Shown: positions 1 through 11,329 of the stretch, one piece after another | Numbering within the stretch: the first letter of the stretch is position 1 | Layout of the letters: the number at the start of each line of letters is the position of its first letter | The notes under the pieces: generated by a model | Seen by the model: only the letters and a program-made list of their open reading frames with translations | Database searches by the model: none | What the model was told of the DNA's origin: nothing | Made by a program: the position numbers and the translations under genes | Assembly (NCBI GenBank): GCA_006538405.1 | Contig: BJKQ01000013.1 | Span: 62,001-126,000, forward strand | DNA: 64,000 nt | Direction: 5' to 3' | Source: Hansfordia pulvinata | Lineage: Eukaryota; Ascomycota; Sordariomycetes; Xylariales

Positions 1-362
1 ACCGAGATTCGGCGGCGGCCCGGCTGTAACCGCACGTTGAACCGGGGCACTGGACGCTCCTGCTTACCTGCGTCAATCCATCACTGGGCCGCGGGCCGCC
101 TCGCCGCCCTAAGCTCATCACCAAAGCCGCCTCACCACTCGTCGAATGCCTCCTCTCGATCCCGTTCCACCCGCTTCATCCGACCTGCCCCTGGCTGCAC
201 ACCCTGCTTCGTGATCCGAGCAGTTTGTCTGAGGCTTACTCGTCTTGCCCGGTCACAAACAAATATCCGTCTCATTGAACACACCACACACCACACGCAC
301 GCACCATCGCCAGGCTCATCCCGCCATTCCTTCAGCCCTGCCGCGCCATCATCCAGCAAGCC
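1..362. other. upstream region of the methylisocitrate lyase gene
   Basis: No gene is supported here. The stretch is C-rich with CA-rich runs (about 280-305), as is common for fungal 5' leaders, and ends at the ATG at 363. The ORFs that cross it are short and show no protein-like pattern. Confidence 0.6.
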
Positions 363-2275
363 ATGTCTCTCCGGACCGCCCCGCGTGCCGCGTCCAGGGC
401 AAGATTACTCCCCATCCGCGCACGGCGACTCGACCTCTGTTCGCGCCCGGCCGCCATAGCTACGCCGCTCTCACGATCCATGGCTTCGACCAGCACCCGC
501 ATGTCGCTGCCTCCTGTCCAGCACCCCGTTTCCTCCGCCCTGCCCTCCGACTCATTTCAGCTCCTGCCCGAAGCCGACAAAGCAGGCGCCGCCGAAGATG
601 CCCTGTACGACCAACAGATCAAAGATGTCGAGGCCTGGTGGGCTAGCCCCCGCTACCAAGGCATCCGCCGGCCCTATTCGGCCGCCGACGTCGTCTCCAA
701 GCGCGGCTCCCAGCTACAGAACTACCCCAGCTCCGTGATGGCCCGCAAGCTGTTCGACCTGGTCCAAAAGCGCTTGTCTGAAGGCCAGCCCATCCACACA
801 AGTACGCCCCCCAGCGTCAAGACCCAAAGCATGCCGTGGTGACTGACGCTCTCTGCCCAGTGGGTGCCATCGATCCCGTCCAGATGACCCAGCAAGCTCC
901 CCACCAGGAGGTGCTCTACATCTCTGGCTGGGCCTGCTCCTCGCTTCTGACATCAACGAACGAGGTGTCCCCCGACTTCGGCGACTACCCCTACAACACG
1001 GTGCCGAACCAGGTCCAGCGCCTCGCCAAGGCCCAGTCCATGCACGACCGAAAGCAGTGGGACCTGCGGAGGAAGATGTCGCCTGAAGCGCGCGCCGATA
1101 CTCCCTACGTCGACTACCTGCGCCCCATTATCGCCGACGGCGACACGGGTCACGGCGGCTTGAGCGCCGTGCTCAAGCTAGCCAAGCTGTTTGCCGAGAA
1201 CGGCGCCGCTGCCGTGCACTTCGAGGACCAGCTGCACGGCGGCAAGAAGTGCGGGCACCTCGCGGGCAAGGTGCTCGTCCCGACAGGCGAGCACATCAAC
1301 CGGCTCCTGGCCGCGCGCTTCCAGTGGGACGTCATGGGCTGCGAGAACCTCGTCATCGCGCGCACGGATTCCGAGAGCGGCAAGCTCATCTCAAGCGCCA
1401 TCGACGCACGCGACCACGAGTTCATCCTCGGCGTGGCCCGCCCTGGCGTCGCGCCCCTGGCCGAGACTCTGCAGGAGATGGAGGCGGCGGGCGCCTCAGG
1501 TGCCGAGATTGACGCCTTTGAGGCCGAGTGGGTCAAGTCCACGCCCCTGGTGACCTTTGACGAGGCTGCCGTCGAGCAAATGCGCGCCCAGGGCGTAGCC
1601 CAGGACAAGATCGACTCGTATCTGGCCGCCGTGTCCGGCTCCGAGCCCGGGTCCGCCGCCGCCACCACTGTTGGCGTTGCCAAGCGTCGCGAGCTAGCTA
1701 ATGCGCGCGCGGCCGAGCCCATCTTCTTCGACTGGGACGTACCGCGTACGCGCGAAGGCTTCTACCACTTCCGCGCCGGCATGGAGGCTGCAACCAAGCG
1801 TGCCCTCGCCTTCGGCCCCTACGCCGACCTGCTGTGGGTCGAGACGGGCGACCCCAGCGTCCGCGTAGCGGCTGACCTGGGCCGCGCCGTCCGCGCCGCC
1901 CTGCCCGGCAAGGGCCTCGTCTACAACCTGTCGCCCTCCTTCAACTGGATGGCGCACGGCTTTACCGACGAGACGCTGCGGTCGTTCGTCTGGGACATTG
2001 CGCGCGAGGGCTTCGTGCTGCAGCTCATCTCGCTGGCGGGCCTGCACAGCAACGCCACCATCACGACCGAGCTGGCCCGCGAGTACCGCGACAACGGCAT
2101 GCTGGCCTACGTCAACCTCGTCCAGCGCCGCGAGAAGGAGCTCGGATGCGACGTCCTGACCCACCAGAAGTGGTCTGGCGCCAGTTATATTGACGGCATC
2201 TTGGGCGCCATCCAGAGCGGCAGCAGCGGGAACAAGAGCATGGGCGCGGGCAACACTGAGGGGCAGTTTGACTGA
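363..2275 (+). CDS. 2-methylisocitrate lyase, mitochondrial
   Basis: Cleaves 2-methylisocitrate to pyruvate and succinate in the mitochondrial methylcitrate cycle, which detoxifies propionyl-CoA. Two exons, 363-801 and 861-2275, flank a 59-bp intron (GTACGC...CCCAG); splicing restores the family motif [13 protein letters not shown] and gives 617 residues. The first 40 or so residues are rich in Arg, Ser and Ala with no acidic residue before Asp24, as in a mitochondrial presequence. The isocitrate-lyase superfamily catalytic motif KKCGH is present, with Cys at about residue 277, as is LSPSFNW further on. The presequence, the length and the C-terminal end ([10 protein letters not shown], no peroxisomal signal) favour methylisocitrate lyase over glyoxylate-cycle isocitrate lyase (about 540 residues, non-mitochondrial). 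An in-frame ATG at 481 lies after the presequence. The gene is convergent with the glutamine-synthetase-like gene. The family is certain; the methyl-substrate assignment is inferred. Confidence 0.88.
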
Positions 2276-2761
2276 GCCAAGCCTTTCGCGCGACGATTGC
2301 GGATATGTAGGCGGAGCAGCTGCGAGTATATATTGTAGATTTGGACGGGAGCAAAGGAGTTCAGGTTCTTGAGTTATGTCATGTCGATATATATTGCAAG
2401 TGGTGGCGCCGGAGTAGCAAGAACAAGCAGTCTTCGGATGAATATTTAACAAGGGTCGTACCACGTTCAGCATCGAGCGCTGAAAATCGAGTGCTGCCTT
2501 CATCGCGCAGTTGATGATAGCCCCATTTCGAAGCTGGGCCCCCATTCCCCCACGATCAAGTAGACTTCGCTCGCCGTGATGAACACTTGAAGCCAGACTA
2601 CTTAGCGCGTGTCTGCGTTAAAGATGGTCGCCCTATACAGACTTGCGATGTGCGCACGACAAGATGGCAGCTCACCAGCTGCACCTCGTAGCTCGCAAGG
2701 TTCAGACGCCGGGGCTATGCAGGCGCTCGGAGTACATGCTCGATGAGACTCGAGATTCGAT
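2276..2761. other. convergent 3' intergenic region
   Basis: Gene-free spacer between two converging stop codons. It should hold both 3' UTRs and polyadenylation sites. It contains AT-richer patches near 2325-2400 and no other feature that I can see. Confidence 0.6.
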
Positions 2762-4224
2762 CTAAACAGTCTCAATATAGCGCTGCAGCTCCCAATCGGT
2801 AACGGCCTCGTCCCACAGTCTGATCTCGTGCTCGCGCGTGCCGCCAAAATGTTCAACAAAATCGTCGCCAAACACCTCACGCGCCACACTGTCCTTGCTC
2901 ATAAACCTTTCGGTGGCGTCCTTGAGCGTCTTGGCGAGGCGAGCGCCCTTGTCGTCGCTCCCTCCGACGTCTTGGCCCCTGGCCAGCGGCGGGCAGGGCA
3001 ACTCCAATTTCTTCTCGACGCCGCGCCACCCCAGTCCGAGGATGGCGGCAAGGACATAGTGAGGGTTGGTGTCGGCGCCAGGGACGCGCACCTCGAAGCG
3101 AGTGGCACCGGGCTTTGCAGTCGGGGGCGCAATGAGGCGAATGGAGGCGGCGCGGTGCTCCAGTCCCCACGAGACGGTGACCGGGGCCCAGAAGTTCTCG
3201 ACCAAGCGCTTATAGCTGTTGACGGTCGGGGCGAGCAAGGGCATGATATCGGGCAGGCCTGCGAGTAGGCCGGCGAGGAAATGGCGGCCGAGGTCGCTCA
3301 GATGCTCCACGTCCGGGTAGGGGGGATTTTCGTCTTTAGTTTCGCGGTAGAAGAGGTTCTTGCCGTTGCTGTCGACGACGGACACGTGCATGTGGCCACT
3401 GTTGCCGGGCAGGCCAGCGCGGGGCTTGGCCATGAAGCAGGGGGTGATGCCGTATTTGGTCGAGACCGACTTGACAACGTACTTGAACAGACTTGCATGG
3501 TCGGCCATCTGGGCAATGGGGCCGAATTCGAGGGCGGCCTCGTAGACGCCTGGGCCGCTCTCGGTGTGCCAGCCTTCGATGGCGCAGTCGAATTTCGCGC
3601 ACGTGTCGTAGATGTCGTAATAGTAGTCCTGGTTGTGCACGGGTCGGGTGAGGCTGTACCCGAACATGCCTTCGGTCAAAGGCGGGAGGGCACCAGGGTG
3701 GTTCTGCTGCAGAAAGGATGCGGTGGGCTCCCCTGAAGGGGTCTTGAACTGGAAGAATTCATACTCGGCGCCGGCCATGGCGCCACACGCGCGGGCCTCG
3801 AGGCGCTTCAGGACAGTGGCGAGCAAGCCACGAGGGCAGGCGCAAATAGGTTCACTGGTATCGGGGTCGAGGAAGTTGACGAGGAAGAAGGGCACATCCT
3901 TCTCCCAGGGGATGCGGCGGAAGCTATTGAGGTCGGGGATGGCGAGGAGGTCATGGTAGCCATTCTCAGCATTGCTGATCTTGAGCTCGCGCATGTACGT
4001 CTTGTCATGCATGTCCCAGCCGAAGATGACGGAGCAGAAGCCGAAGCCCGCCGAGGCAATGGAAAGGAACTTTTTCTTAGACACGAGTTTGCCTCGCAAG
4101 ACGCCGTCGGCATCAATGCCGGCGAGCTTGACCTTGTTGTCGTTTTCCAGGAGCGTGGGCAGCGACTCCAAAGTGACGGCGGGGCCATGGGCGGCGGAGG
4201 CGGCGGGGCCTCGGAAGACGCCAT
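2762..4224 (-). CDS. glutamine synthetase-like protein (type I-like), start region broken
   Basis: ATP-dependent carboxylate-amine ligase family. The open frame from 4171 down to the stop at 2762 carries the GS ATP-binding signature KPRAGLPGNSGHMHVS, the N-terminal beta-grasp segment (VKLAGIDADGVLRGK) and late-domain motifs such as RFEVRVPGADTNPHYVLAA. No intron is needed. It resembles fungal type I-like GS paralogues rather than the main eukaryotic type II GS (about 360 residues). The substrate is unknown; a gamma-glutamyl-polyamine or similar ligase is possible. The frame has no ATG: going upstream from TTG 4171 it runs to a stop at 4258-4256. A well-placed ATG at 4224-4222 (MASSEAPPPPPP...) lies one base out of frame; one missing base in the GC-rich stretch 4172-4215 would join them and give 487 residues. 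I extend the CDS to 4224 on that basis. Confidence 0.84.
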
Positions 4225-4749
4225 GGTGGGCGGCGGGGCTGACGGAGCAGGGTCTCTATCGCCGAAGGTCGCAAATTGACGACGAACTGAGGACTGCCGG
4301 GCTATGGACGGGGCCTCGAGAGGGGGAGAGTGGCAGAGCTGGGGCGGGAAGGGAGCGAAGTGGGCAAGTTGACGCTGGCGACGGAGAGCACGAAGCACGA
4401 GGTGATGTAATGCGGCTTGCCAGCGGTCGGCGGCTCTAGGGAGACAGGTAGGCAGCTTCCAGGTTACGAGGAACAGCCCAGGCTCTTGCCTCTCTGGGAG
4501 GGACCAAGGCAATGGAAGGCGGCAGGAGAGGTGAATGTACCCCGCCTATCGGAGTCCACCGGAGGTACTTGCCAGGCTTGCTTCGGCGACCGCGGGGTGA
4601 GTACGGCAGGTACTCGTCAGACCAAAGCTGAAGATGCCTCTGCAGTAAATGAGAATGAGCGATGTGCCAAGTGCTTCACCTCGAATGGGATGTCTATCGC
4701 GGGCTGATGAGCGTAAGTTGACTTTGACCGTCCGACCCTGAACTGCAGG

Positions 4750-5340
4750 TACGAGTACACTGTGAGGCGATTGGTGGCGGCGGGCAGTGGACAGGCAATG
4801 GAGATATTGATGGACCCTGGTACTCGTATTCGATCATGCATAGGTACATGGAGAACAGGCAATTAGGAAGTACGGACGGGGAGAGAGGCCACTTGCTATC
4901 CATATATCTGTATTTGTATTTCCCTCGGGCTGACACTGCTGGGAGACATTGATAACCTGGGTCCGTCCGGCTCTTGTCCGTCCTTACGAGACTAGAGTCG
5001 GGCGAACGCAGTTCAAGATAAGGACGCGAGAGGCGGGGTCTGGCGCGCCTCGCGGTCATCGGCGCGTGCTGATATGGAATGGTCTCCAACGCACGCCGGT
5101 TCCCGTCCAGCCATATTCGACGAGCCGGCTGCGGGCAAGAGGGCGTTACTCGTATCGTATCTCTGTGGCTTCCACGACCCGCGCACTCGGCGGCATGAAT
5201 GACAATGCACCTATCGATGCTCGACTTTACAAATCGAGGTGATAAAACCGTCTCGGGGGCATCGCCGTGTTGCACCGAATGTGGATACTGGCAGATGAAG
5301 CTCCTTGGATGAGCATTGCAAGGTCACCCAGGTACTCGTA
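4750..5340. repeat. cluster of TACTCGTA / TACGAGTA octamers
   Basis: Exact copies at 4750 (TACGAGTA) and at 4821, 5147 and 5333 (TACTCGTA), plus one-mismatch relatives at about 4613 and 5374. They lie upstream of the GS-like gene. Four copies in 600 bp is far above chance for an 8-mer. The function is unknown; a transcription-factor site or a spreading short repeat are both possible. Confidence 0.6.
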
Positions 5341-5496
5341 CTACTGTTTCTGCCTCGAATCTACCTAATGAGTACGAGTGCCTAACTTGGCCGGATTCGG
5401 AAATTCGAGATCTCGGCTGGGGCTGAACGCTCACCCCGTACATGTATCGGACGTGCAGGTTCGACGTCGTAACCTCAATCGCTAAATGTAGGTACC

Positions 5497-5526
5497 TACC
5501 TCCCTCCCTCCCTCCCTCCCTCCCCC
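5497..5526. repeat. (CCCT)n microsatellite
   Basis: About seven tandem CCCT units, directly preceded by GGTACCTACC. Intergenic, with no coding context. Confidence 0.9.
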
Positions 5527-6201
5527 AACAGCAACGTACATCACCCGTTGGGTACCAGCAGTCTACCTAGTCCTTACAGCACCATCATCCCGCTCCCTGC
5601 AGCTTCCGACCCAGTCATCATCTGACCCCGGATAGAGAAAGAACTGTTGGACGGTGCATCAACGATCAAGGCCCGGAAGACCCCCCGGGATTCGAATACA
5701 TTGCACCATTGCAATGACTTCCTTGCTGGTGCCGCTTTTGCCTCTGTTCATGGCCCACTTAAAGCCATCCTCAACTGATACAGGGCACTGGGGCTGAGCG
5801 TTGGCTAGAAACTGCTCAAGATCTCGGCTCTTTGATTTCATGGTCGTGCGAATCCGCACCCAGAGTCACCAAGAATAGTCCGGTGCTTCGAACGGACGGA
5901 CACCTGAGTCGCATCACGAGGCAATGCCCGCGGCGACTGCTGATTGCGCTGGAGACAAAATTTGATTTTTCAAGCTATGTAAGCATTTACAATTTTGAGA
6001 AAGCGCACAAGATTAATGAGTGTTCCAGACATGTGTGGTAGTGGTAGTGTACAAAGCCATCCAGCGAACTATTTCGAACATGTTGTCATTCCGATCGCGC
6101 AATCCATCTGGGCTCTGTAAGGCCGTTTCTCACGAATTTGGCCATGAAATTAGGCCGCGAGGTAAGTAGTTCCCACCTCCGGAGCCCTTTCTTGGCAGAC
6201 T

Positions 6202-7442
6202 CTACTGGGCAGGAGGAGGAGGGGCCTGGCCGTCCTTGGGCGGCGGCGGGGGCTGCTTGTTGCCCTTGGGCTGCTCGGAGCGCTGCTGAGGGGGAGGAGT
6301 CTTGCCGTCCTTGGGAGGGCGGCCGTGGCCCTTGGGCTTCACGTCGCGCTGTTGAGGAGGAGGAGGGGGGGCCTTGCCGTCCTTAGGAGGGGGAGGCTGC
6401 TTCCCCTTGGGCTCCTCGGAGCGCTGCTGAGGGGGAGGAGCCTTGCCGTCCTTGGGAGGGGGGCCTGGCCGTCCTTAGGCGGCGGAGGGACGTCGCCCTC
6501 GGGCTTCACATCGCGCTGCTGAGGAGGAGGGAGGGCCTTGCCGTCCTTAGGAGGGGGAGGGACGTCGCCCTCAGGCTTCACGTCGCGCTTCTGAGGAGGC
6601 GGAGCCTTGCCGTCCTTGGGAGGGGGGCCTGGCCGTCCTTAGGAGGGGGAGGGACGTCGCCTTCAGGCTTCACATCGCGCTGCTGAGGAGGCGGAGGGGG
6701 TGCCTTGCCGTCCTTGGGAGGAGGGGGCTGCTTTCCCTTAGGCTCCTCGGAGCGCTGCTGAGGAGGGGGCGGGGGAGCCTGGCCGTCCTTAGGAGGGGGA
6801 GGCTGCTGCTTTCCCTTGGGCTCCTCGGAGCGCCGCTGAGGGGGGGAGGGGGTGCCTTGCCATCCTTGGGAGGAGGGGGCTGCTTTCCCTTGGGCTCCTC
6901 GGAGCGCTGCTGGTGGGGAGGCGGGGCCTTGCCGTCCTTAGGGGGGAGAGGCTTCTTGTGCTCCTCAGAGCGCTGCTGGTGAGGCGGGGGAGCCTTGCCA
7001 TCCTTGGGAGGGAGAGGCTTCTTGTGCTCCTCAGAGCGCTGCTGGTGAGGCGGGGGAGCCTTGCCGTCCTTGGGAGGGAGAGGCTTCTTGTGCTCCTCAG
7101 AGCGCTGCTGGTGGGGAGGCGGGGCCTTGCCGTCCTTGGGAGGGAGAGGCTTCTTGTGCTCTTCGGAGCGCTGCTGGTGGGGAGGGGGGCCTTGCCGTCC
7201 TTAGGAGGGAGAGGCTTCTTGTGCTCCTCAGAGCGCTGCTCGTGAGGAGGCGGGGCCTTGCCGTCCTTGGGCGGGGGCGGGATGTCGTCCGGGCCGTGAC
7301 TACCAGCGTCACGCTCGTCGACATTCATGAGGACATCGCGCTGAGTAAGAGAGCGGAGGTTGCCCTCGGGCTGAGAGGGGTAGGCAAGGGCGGAAGGGCC
7401 CAGAAGGACGACCGCGGCAATGAAAGACTGGGAGAAACGCAT
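6202..7442 (-). CDS. secreted proline-rich tandem-repeat protein, four single-base breaks
   Basis: The ATG at 7442 opens a protein with a clear signal peptide (MRFSQSFIAAVVLLGPSALA), a short spacer, then tandem repeats to a stop at 6204-6202. Seventeen KDG cores occur, in units of mostly 22-25 residues. Three unit types follow in order: (Q)QRSEEHKKPLPPKDGKAPPP, then QRSEEPKGKQ-PPPPKDGKAPPP, then QRDVKPEGDVPPPPKDG. Tracking the codon phase of every KDG shows four breaks, each one base short and each next to a G run on the plus strand: 7184-7189, 6840-6846, 6622-6627 and 6458-6463. With those four bases the total becomes 1245 bp (414 residues), and the last unit ends in frame at APPPPAQ-stop. 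The function is unknown; a wall-associated, effector-like or processed repeat precursor is possible, although classical KR Kex2 sites are absent from the units. A TATA box lies about 155 bp upstream. Confidence 0.75.
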
Positions 7443-7594
7443 GTTGCTGGCTGGTGATCAGGTGGAAGTTGAAGACAAGGTTGGAGATGCAGAAAGAAAA
7501 CTGTTGCTGGTTGTGTTTGTGTTGTGAATGTGAATGGAACGATGGTGATGGTGATGATGATGAGAAGATTCGATTCTACCTGGAAGCGACGACC

Positions 7595-7605
7595 CCTTAT
7601 ATACC
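7595..7605 (-). promoter_or_regulatory. TATA box of the repeat-protein gene
   Basis: GGTATATAAGG on the minus strand, about 155 bp upstream of the ATG at 7442. It is followed by a CA/TC-rich leader, which is normal spacing for a strongly expressed fungal secreted-protein gene. Confidence 0.7.
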
Positions 7606-10600
7606 ATGAGGGCTCGATCTCCAGATCCCGTCGTCGCCATGGCCGACCTGTTGTCGACAGCAGACCATCCACCAAACATGCGGCTTGGCACCGGCACTGA
7701 GAACTGACAATGGCATACTATGGAGATGACGCGTACTCAATATGCCACTTCCCGGCACTCATACAACGGTGGCGGGCCCTGTCTGCGAGGCCCTGACATG
7801 GCGTCTGACGACTACCGCCCGGCAAGGAACGCGCATTCGGCCCACGGCCCGGACTCTTTGGGCAATAAACGTATCACATCATGCCCGAATTCGTCGCGTT
7901 TCGATCCGGGTGGGTATTCTGGCTTCTACCGCGCGGCGGACGGGGGTTATCGAGGGCGCAGCCACTGCTCTCTAATTAGAACAAGGACGGGGAAGCCAAG
8001 CATTGGACGGGGTTCCCTGCTGCAAATTGGGGACCAATGCGCGGCCGGGCCTGACGCTGTCAACGCGTAAGCCTTTGCCGGCCCACTAATCGCAACCGCA
8101 ACCGTGCGCCCAATATCTCCCCCAAAGGGCTGAACTGAAGCCCGCAGCCTATACGTGAACACTGGCTCGATTCCTCAAGTGAATCAGAGCTCTGGTGGTG
8201 TCGGCACCCGCTTATTGCCGGCGTGTTGCCGTCACTCTGTGCGGCGGACATCTCGGTCGCGGTGCTTGGTGTGATACCTGGTAAACACTACCGCTCGCTA
8301 CCCCGGGCATGGAATGGACTGGCGGGAGGAAACGGGCCCCAGCAGTTCACTCACGATGCCTCGTCCACACCGGGCAAGGAGACTCTTGTCTGCTCCCAGC
8401 AGCCGCATGCCCCGTTTCTGCGTGTATGTTCCGAAACGAGGACACACGCCGCGGACCGAGGAGCTATGTTGGTGAGACAAGCACAGCCTGGATTGTGCCT
8501 GTCCGCTGATGGATTAGATTCCGCGCGGCTCCGCGACCTCGGCGCGTGGGGCGCAGAGAGACCCATATCCTGGGCTGTTAGCGTGCGGAGGCCCCAGCTC
8601 CTCAGCGTCGCACACGCGGAGGACTACGTAAGTCGCGGGAGCACCCACAGCATCCAGACAAGATCGTCGCCGAGACCCCTGAGCAGTGGCTTCCCGTGCC
8701 AGCAGCAGTCCTGGTGGTGATGCCATGCACGCCGGCCATGTCGCCTGGAAGAGGCGATATTGCGTCAGCCTGAGCCCATAGCCTCAGCCTTCAACTTCAG
8801 GACGACGGAGGCCCTTTGCTTCTCATGTCTCCCAGGAACGGAGGGAGCTTACGCGTATCGGTGTCTGCAGAGAGGCGCTCGTGGTCTTACCGCGCTTCGG
8901 GGCAAACTTTCCTCGCGGCCCAGAGCCAAAATTGGTCAAGCCTGTAAGAAGATGACAAGTGAGTTTTACCCAACACCGAATATCGAAGCGTTCGAGAACC
9001 TGTCATATCCCAGCAAGCCAACAAGTCGCTTCGCTACGTTACATTCCATTTGCCGGGACTCTATTCAGTTGGGGATTTCATGGGGAAGCCCTACAACATG
9101 CATGGCTACCACCGCCTGAAGTCAGAGTCTTCTCCGCTACTGGCGAGTTCGCGTCCGTGGGTAAGTATGACATGATCTCACGCAACGAGTTTGGGAAATG
9201 ATAGCCGCCCAAGCCGAGGATTTGGGCCCATGGCTGATGGAGGACGACCGCACTCCACGGAGACGCGTGTTACCCCTAGTCACCTCCCTGGGTGGAGCTC
9301 GACGCGGTCAGGGACAGAAGAGAGGCCAAGAGGCTCACCGTGAGCGGGTGGCTCGGAGAATGTGCTGGCACAATGGTCGATATGTTGATCCCAAGCCTTG
9401 ACCGGTGTCGGCGCATGCGTGGCTGCAGTCCTCCAGTATCAGTGCCGGGCAGCCGCTCTCGACACAGCATTGCCGGCGGCCGCTACGACTGGCTTAGGCG
9501 CCATGAGCATGTTTTACTCATGTCCGATCCCGGGCCTCCTATCCCAGGCGATTCCAATATTCGCAGCCCCTGACTTTAGCTGAGCGGTGTGGACCGAGTA
9601 ACATGGCACCCGCCTGTGGTTGATCGTATGATTAAGAGGGACTGGACATCTCAACAGCTGGTTCCGCTACTGGAACGGTTTACGCGTCACCATCAGCTAT
9701 TTCACAACGGAATCATGACGTGTTGAAGTAGTCAGGCTTTGAAGGGGGAAAAAGCCCGGGGTATCATCAAGAAAACGCCTGGGGAGCACGAAGCCGGGAT
9801 AAAGGAAGGGCTATTGGAAGTCAGGAATATGTGGGCGGCTGGTCAGAGTTTACGTCCTTCAGCAAGTCATGAGTCGAATTCCTGCCATTGCTTGAATAGT
9901 TTTGCTGTTCGTGATGGATCCGTAAGGTCTTTCCTTGGCTGCATTTGTTCTACGTCCGGCAATAAATCAGCACTCGCGCGCTGCCTGCGTTTGCGACCCT
10001 TGAAAGGCTTACGCGTCTGTAGTCGCTGTCGCATCAGATTGTGGGCCTGCATCGGAAGGAAAGCTGCAGATCGCGTGATTCGACATTGCAGACACTCTTG
10101 GAAATCTTGTACGGGGTGACGGAAGGTCAGTGCGACGATGGACACAGAACACAGCTCACACGTATCGGTCCCCTGAGTGAAGACGAAATTGCCACGATTT
10201 AAAATTGTAGTCCGGTCCAGGGCCGTCGTCCAAGCAAACTGGCTCCCTTCACTAATATAGTCTATCTCACTCAAGTTTCTATCTTTTGTCTATCTTTGTT
10301 CAATGATACAAGCTGTGTAGTAAGAGACTACGTAGACCACAGGGCCAAAGTGTGTCGCAAGTACTCCATGTCAATGGTACTATAAGGGAGTGGGCCCACG
10401 AGTGTATGTGGTGCCACAAGGAGGCATTAGGCGGGCGGCTGCAGAGAGGCATGCGAGCCGTGATACGTGTGTCACGACTCACGAAGCAGCCACCAAAGCG
10501 AGGCTCAAGATAGTATTCAGCTCTCCCAGTTTCAAGACTGATGTATAATGTGAAAGAGAGGAAATCAGGCCCGGTCAATGCTGCGTGCTTCGAGCAAGAT

Positions 10601-11329
10601 TCAGGGCAAGCCGGCGGCCGCAGTATTGCCGTGTCGTGCTTTGCCGTGGGCGCGCTGTAGAACAACTAACCCGCCCGTATCTGAGAAGTTTTGTCAAGAT
10701 TGTGCGTTCCTCTTAGTTTTCTCTCCTTTTTGAGTGCCAACGCCGATGGAGAAAACAACTACAACAAGCCAGATATGTTTGCGAAGGGGAGGTACTGCGC
10801 GGTTTGGATCTACGGGTAGCTCTCGTCTAGCTTAACCACATCCCCAAGTCTGCCTGCGACGGATATATGTAGGCTTTCGCACTCACTAGACCTTGCGAGG
10901 ATATGGGGTTTAGACTTGGGATGCCCACGATGAAAAGCGCACAGTTCGGCATGCGAGAAAAAGCTGGACAGAAATACTACGAAATTAATCAGATAAATAC
11001 AAAGGCGAGCCTGATCAACCCTCAAGAACCTGTATTGCAGGTTTACCAAGTTCATGGGGCTGACCTGTGTGTTTGCGTTTCGGATCCTCGATCATCCATG
11101 CCTGATGGAATAACGCCGTCCGTGATGAAATGATATATGCGAGAAGTCTGAAGATGGAGTCAAGGTTGTAGCAGGAAAGCTCGCCAGCAGAGCGTGGGCT
11201 GTCGCTACTGTGCGAATAGTTGATTTGAGGGCAAGTCCAAGCTAGAGGTGACCCGTCAGACCATACGGCGAGATCATAATTTCGGCTACGATTTTCCGTA
11301 ACGAGTAAAGCATATGGCTGCGAAGGTAG
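7606..11329. other. long intergenic region without recognisable genes
   Basis: About 3.7 kb in which I see no gene. The longest ORFs (8223-8720 plus, 9867-10274 minus, 10300-10665 minus) lack signal peptides, motifs, splice signals and biased codon use. The composition is less GC-rich than the genes but keeps CpG, so there is no strong repeat-induced point mutation signature. Degenerate transposon sequence cannot be excluded. Confidence 0.5.

Larger units (their letters stand above)
4225..6201. other. intergenic region with motif cluster and CCCT repeat
   Basis: About 2 kb without a convincing gene; the ORFs are short and overlap on both strands. It holds the promoter of the GS-like gene, four exact TACTCGTA/TACGAGTA octamers (4750, 4821, 5147, 5333), one TACATGTA (5439) and a CCCT microsatellite. 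A 66-codon minus-strand ORF at 5659-5859 is mentioned only because its composition looks slightly protein-like; I do not call it. Confidence 0.6.

Noticed and set aside
363..2275. Glyoxylate-cycle isocitrate lyase as identity of the first gene
   Set aside because: Mitochondrial presequence, 617-residue length and C-terminus fit methylisocitrate lyase better; both share the KKCGH motif.
5659..5859. 66-codon minus-strand ORF with slightly protein-like composition
   Set aside because: No motif, no splice partner; too short to support alone.
6913..7260. Regular 66-bp direct repeats that could suggest a CRISPR array
   Set aside because: No unique spacers; the units are coding repeats in phase with a secreted protein, and the organism is a fungus.
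9867..10274. 135-codon minus-strand ORF
   Set aside because: No motif, signal peptide or promoter; length within chance for this composition.
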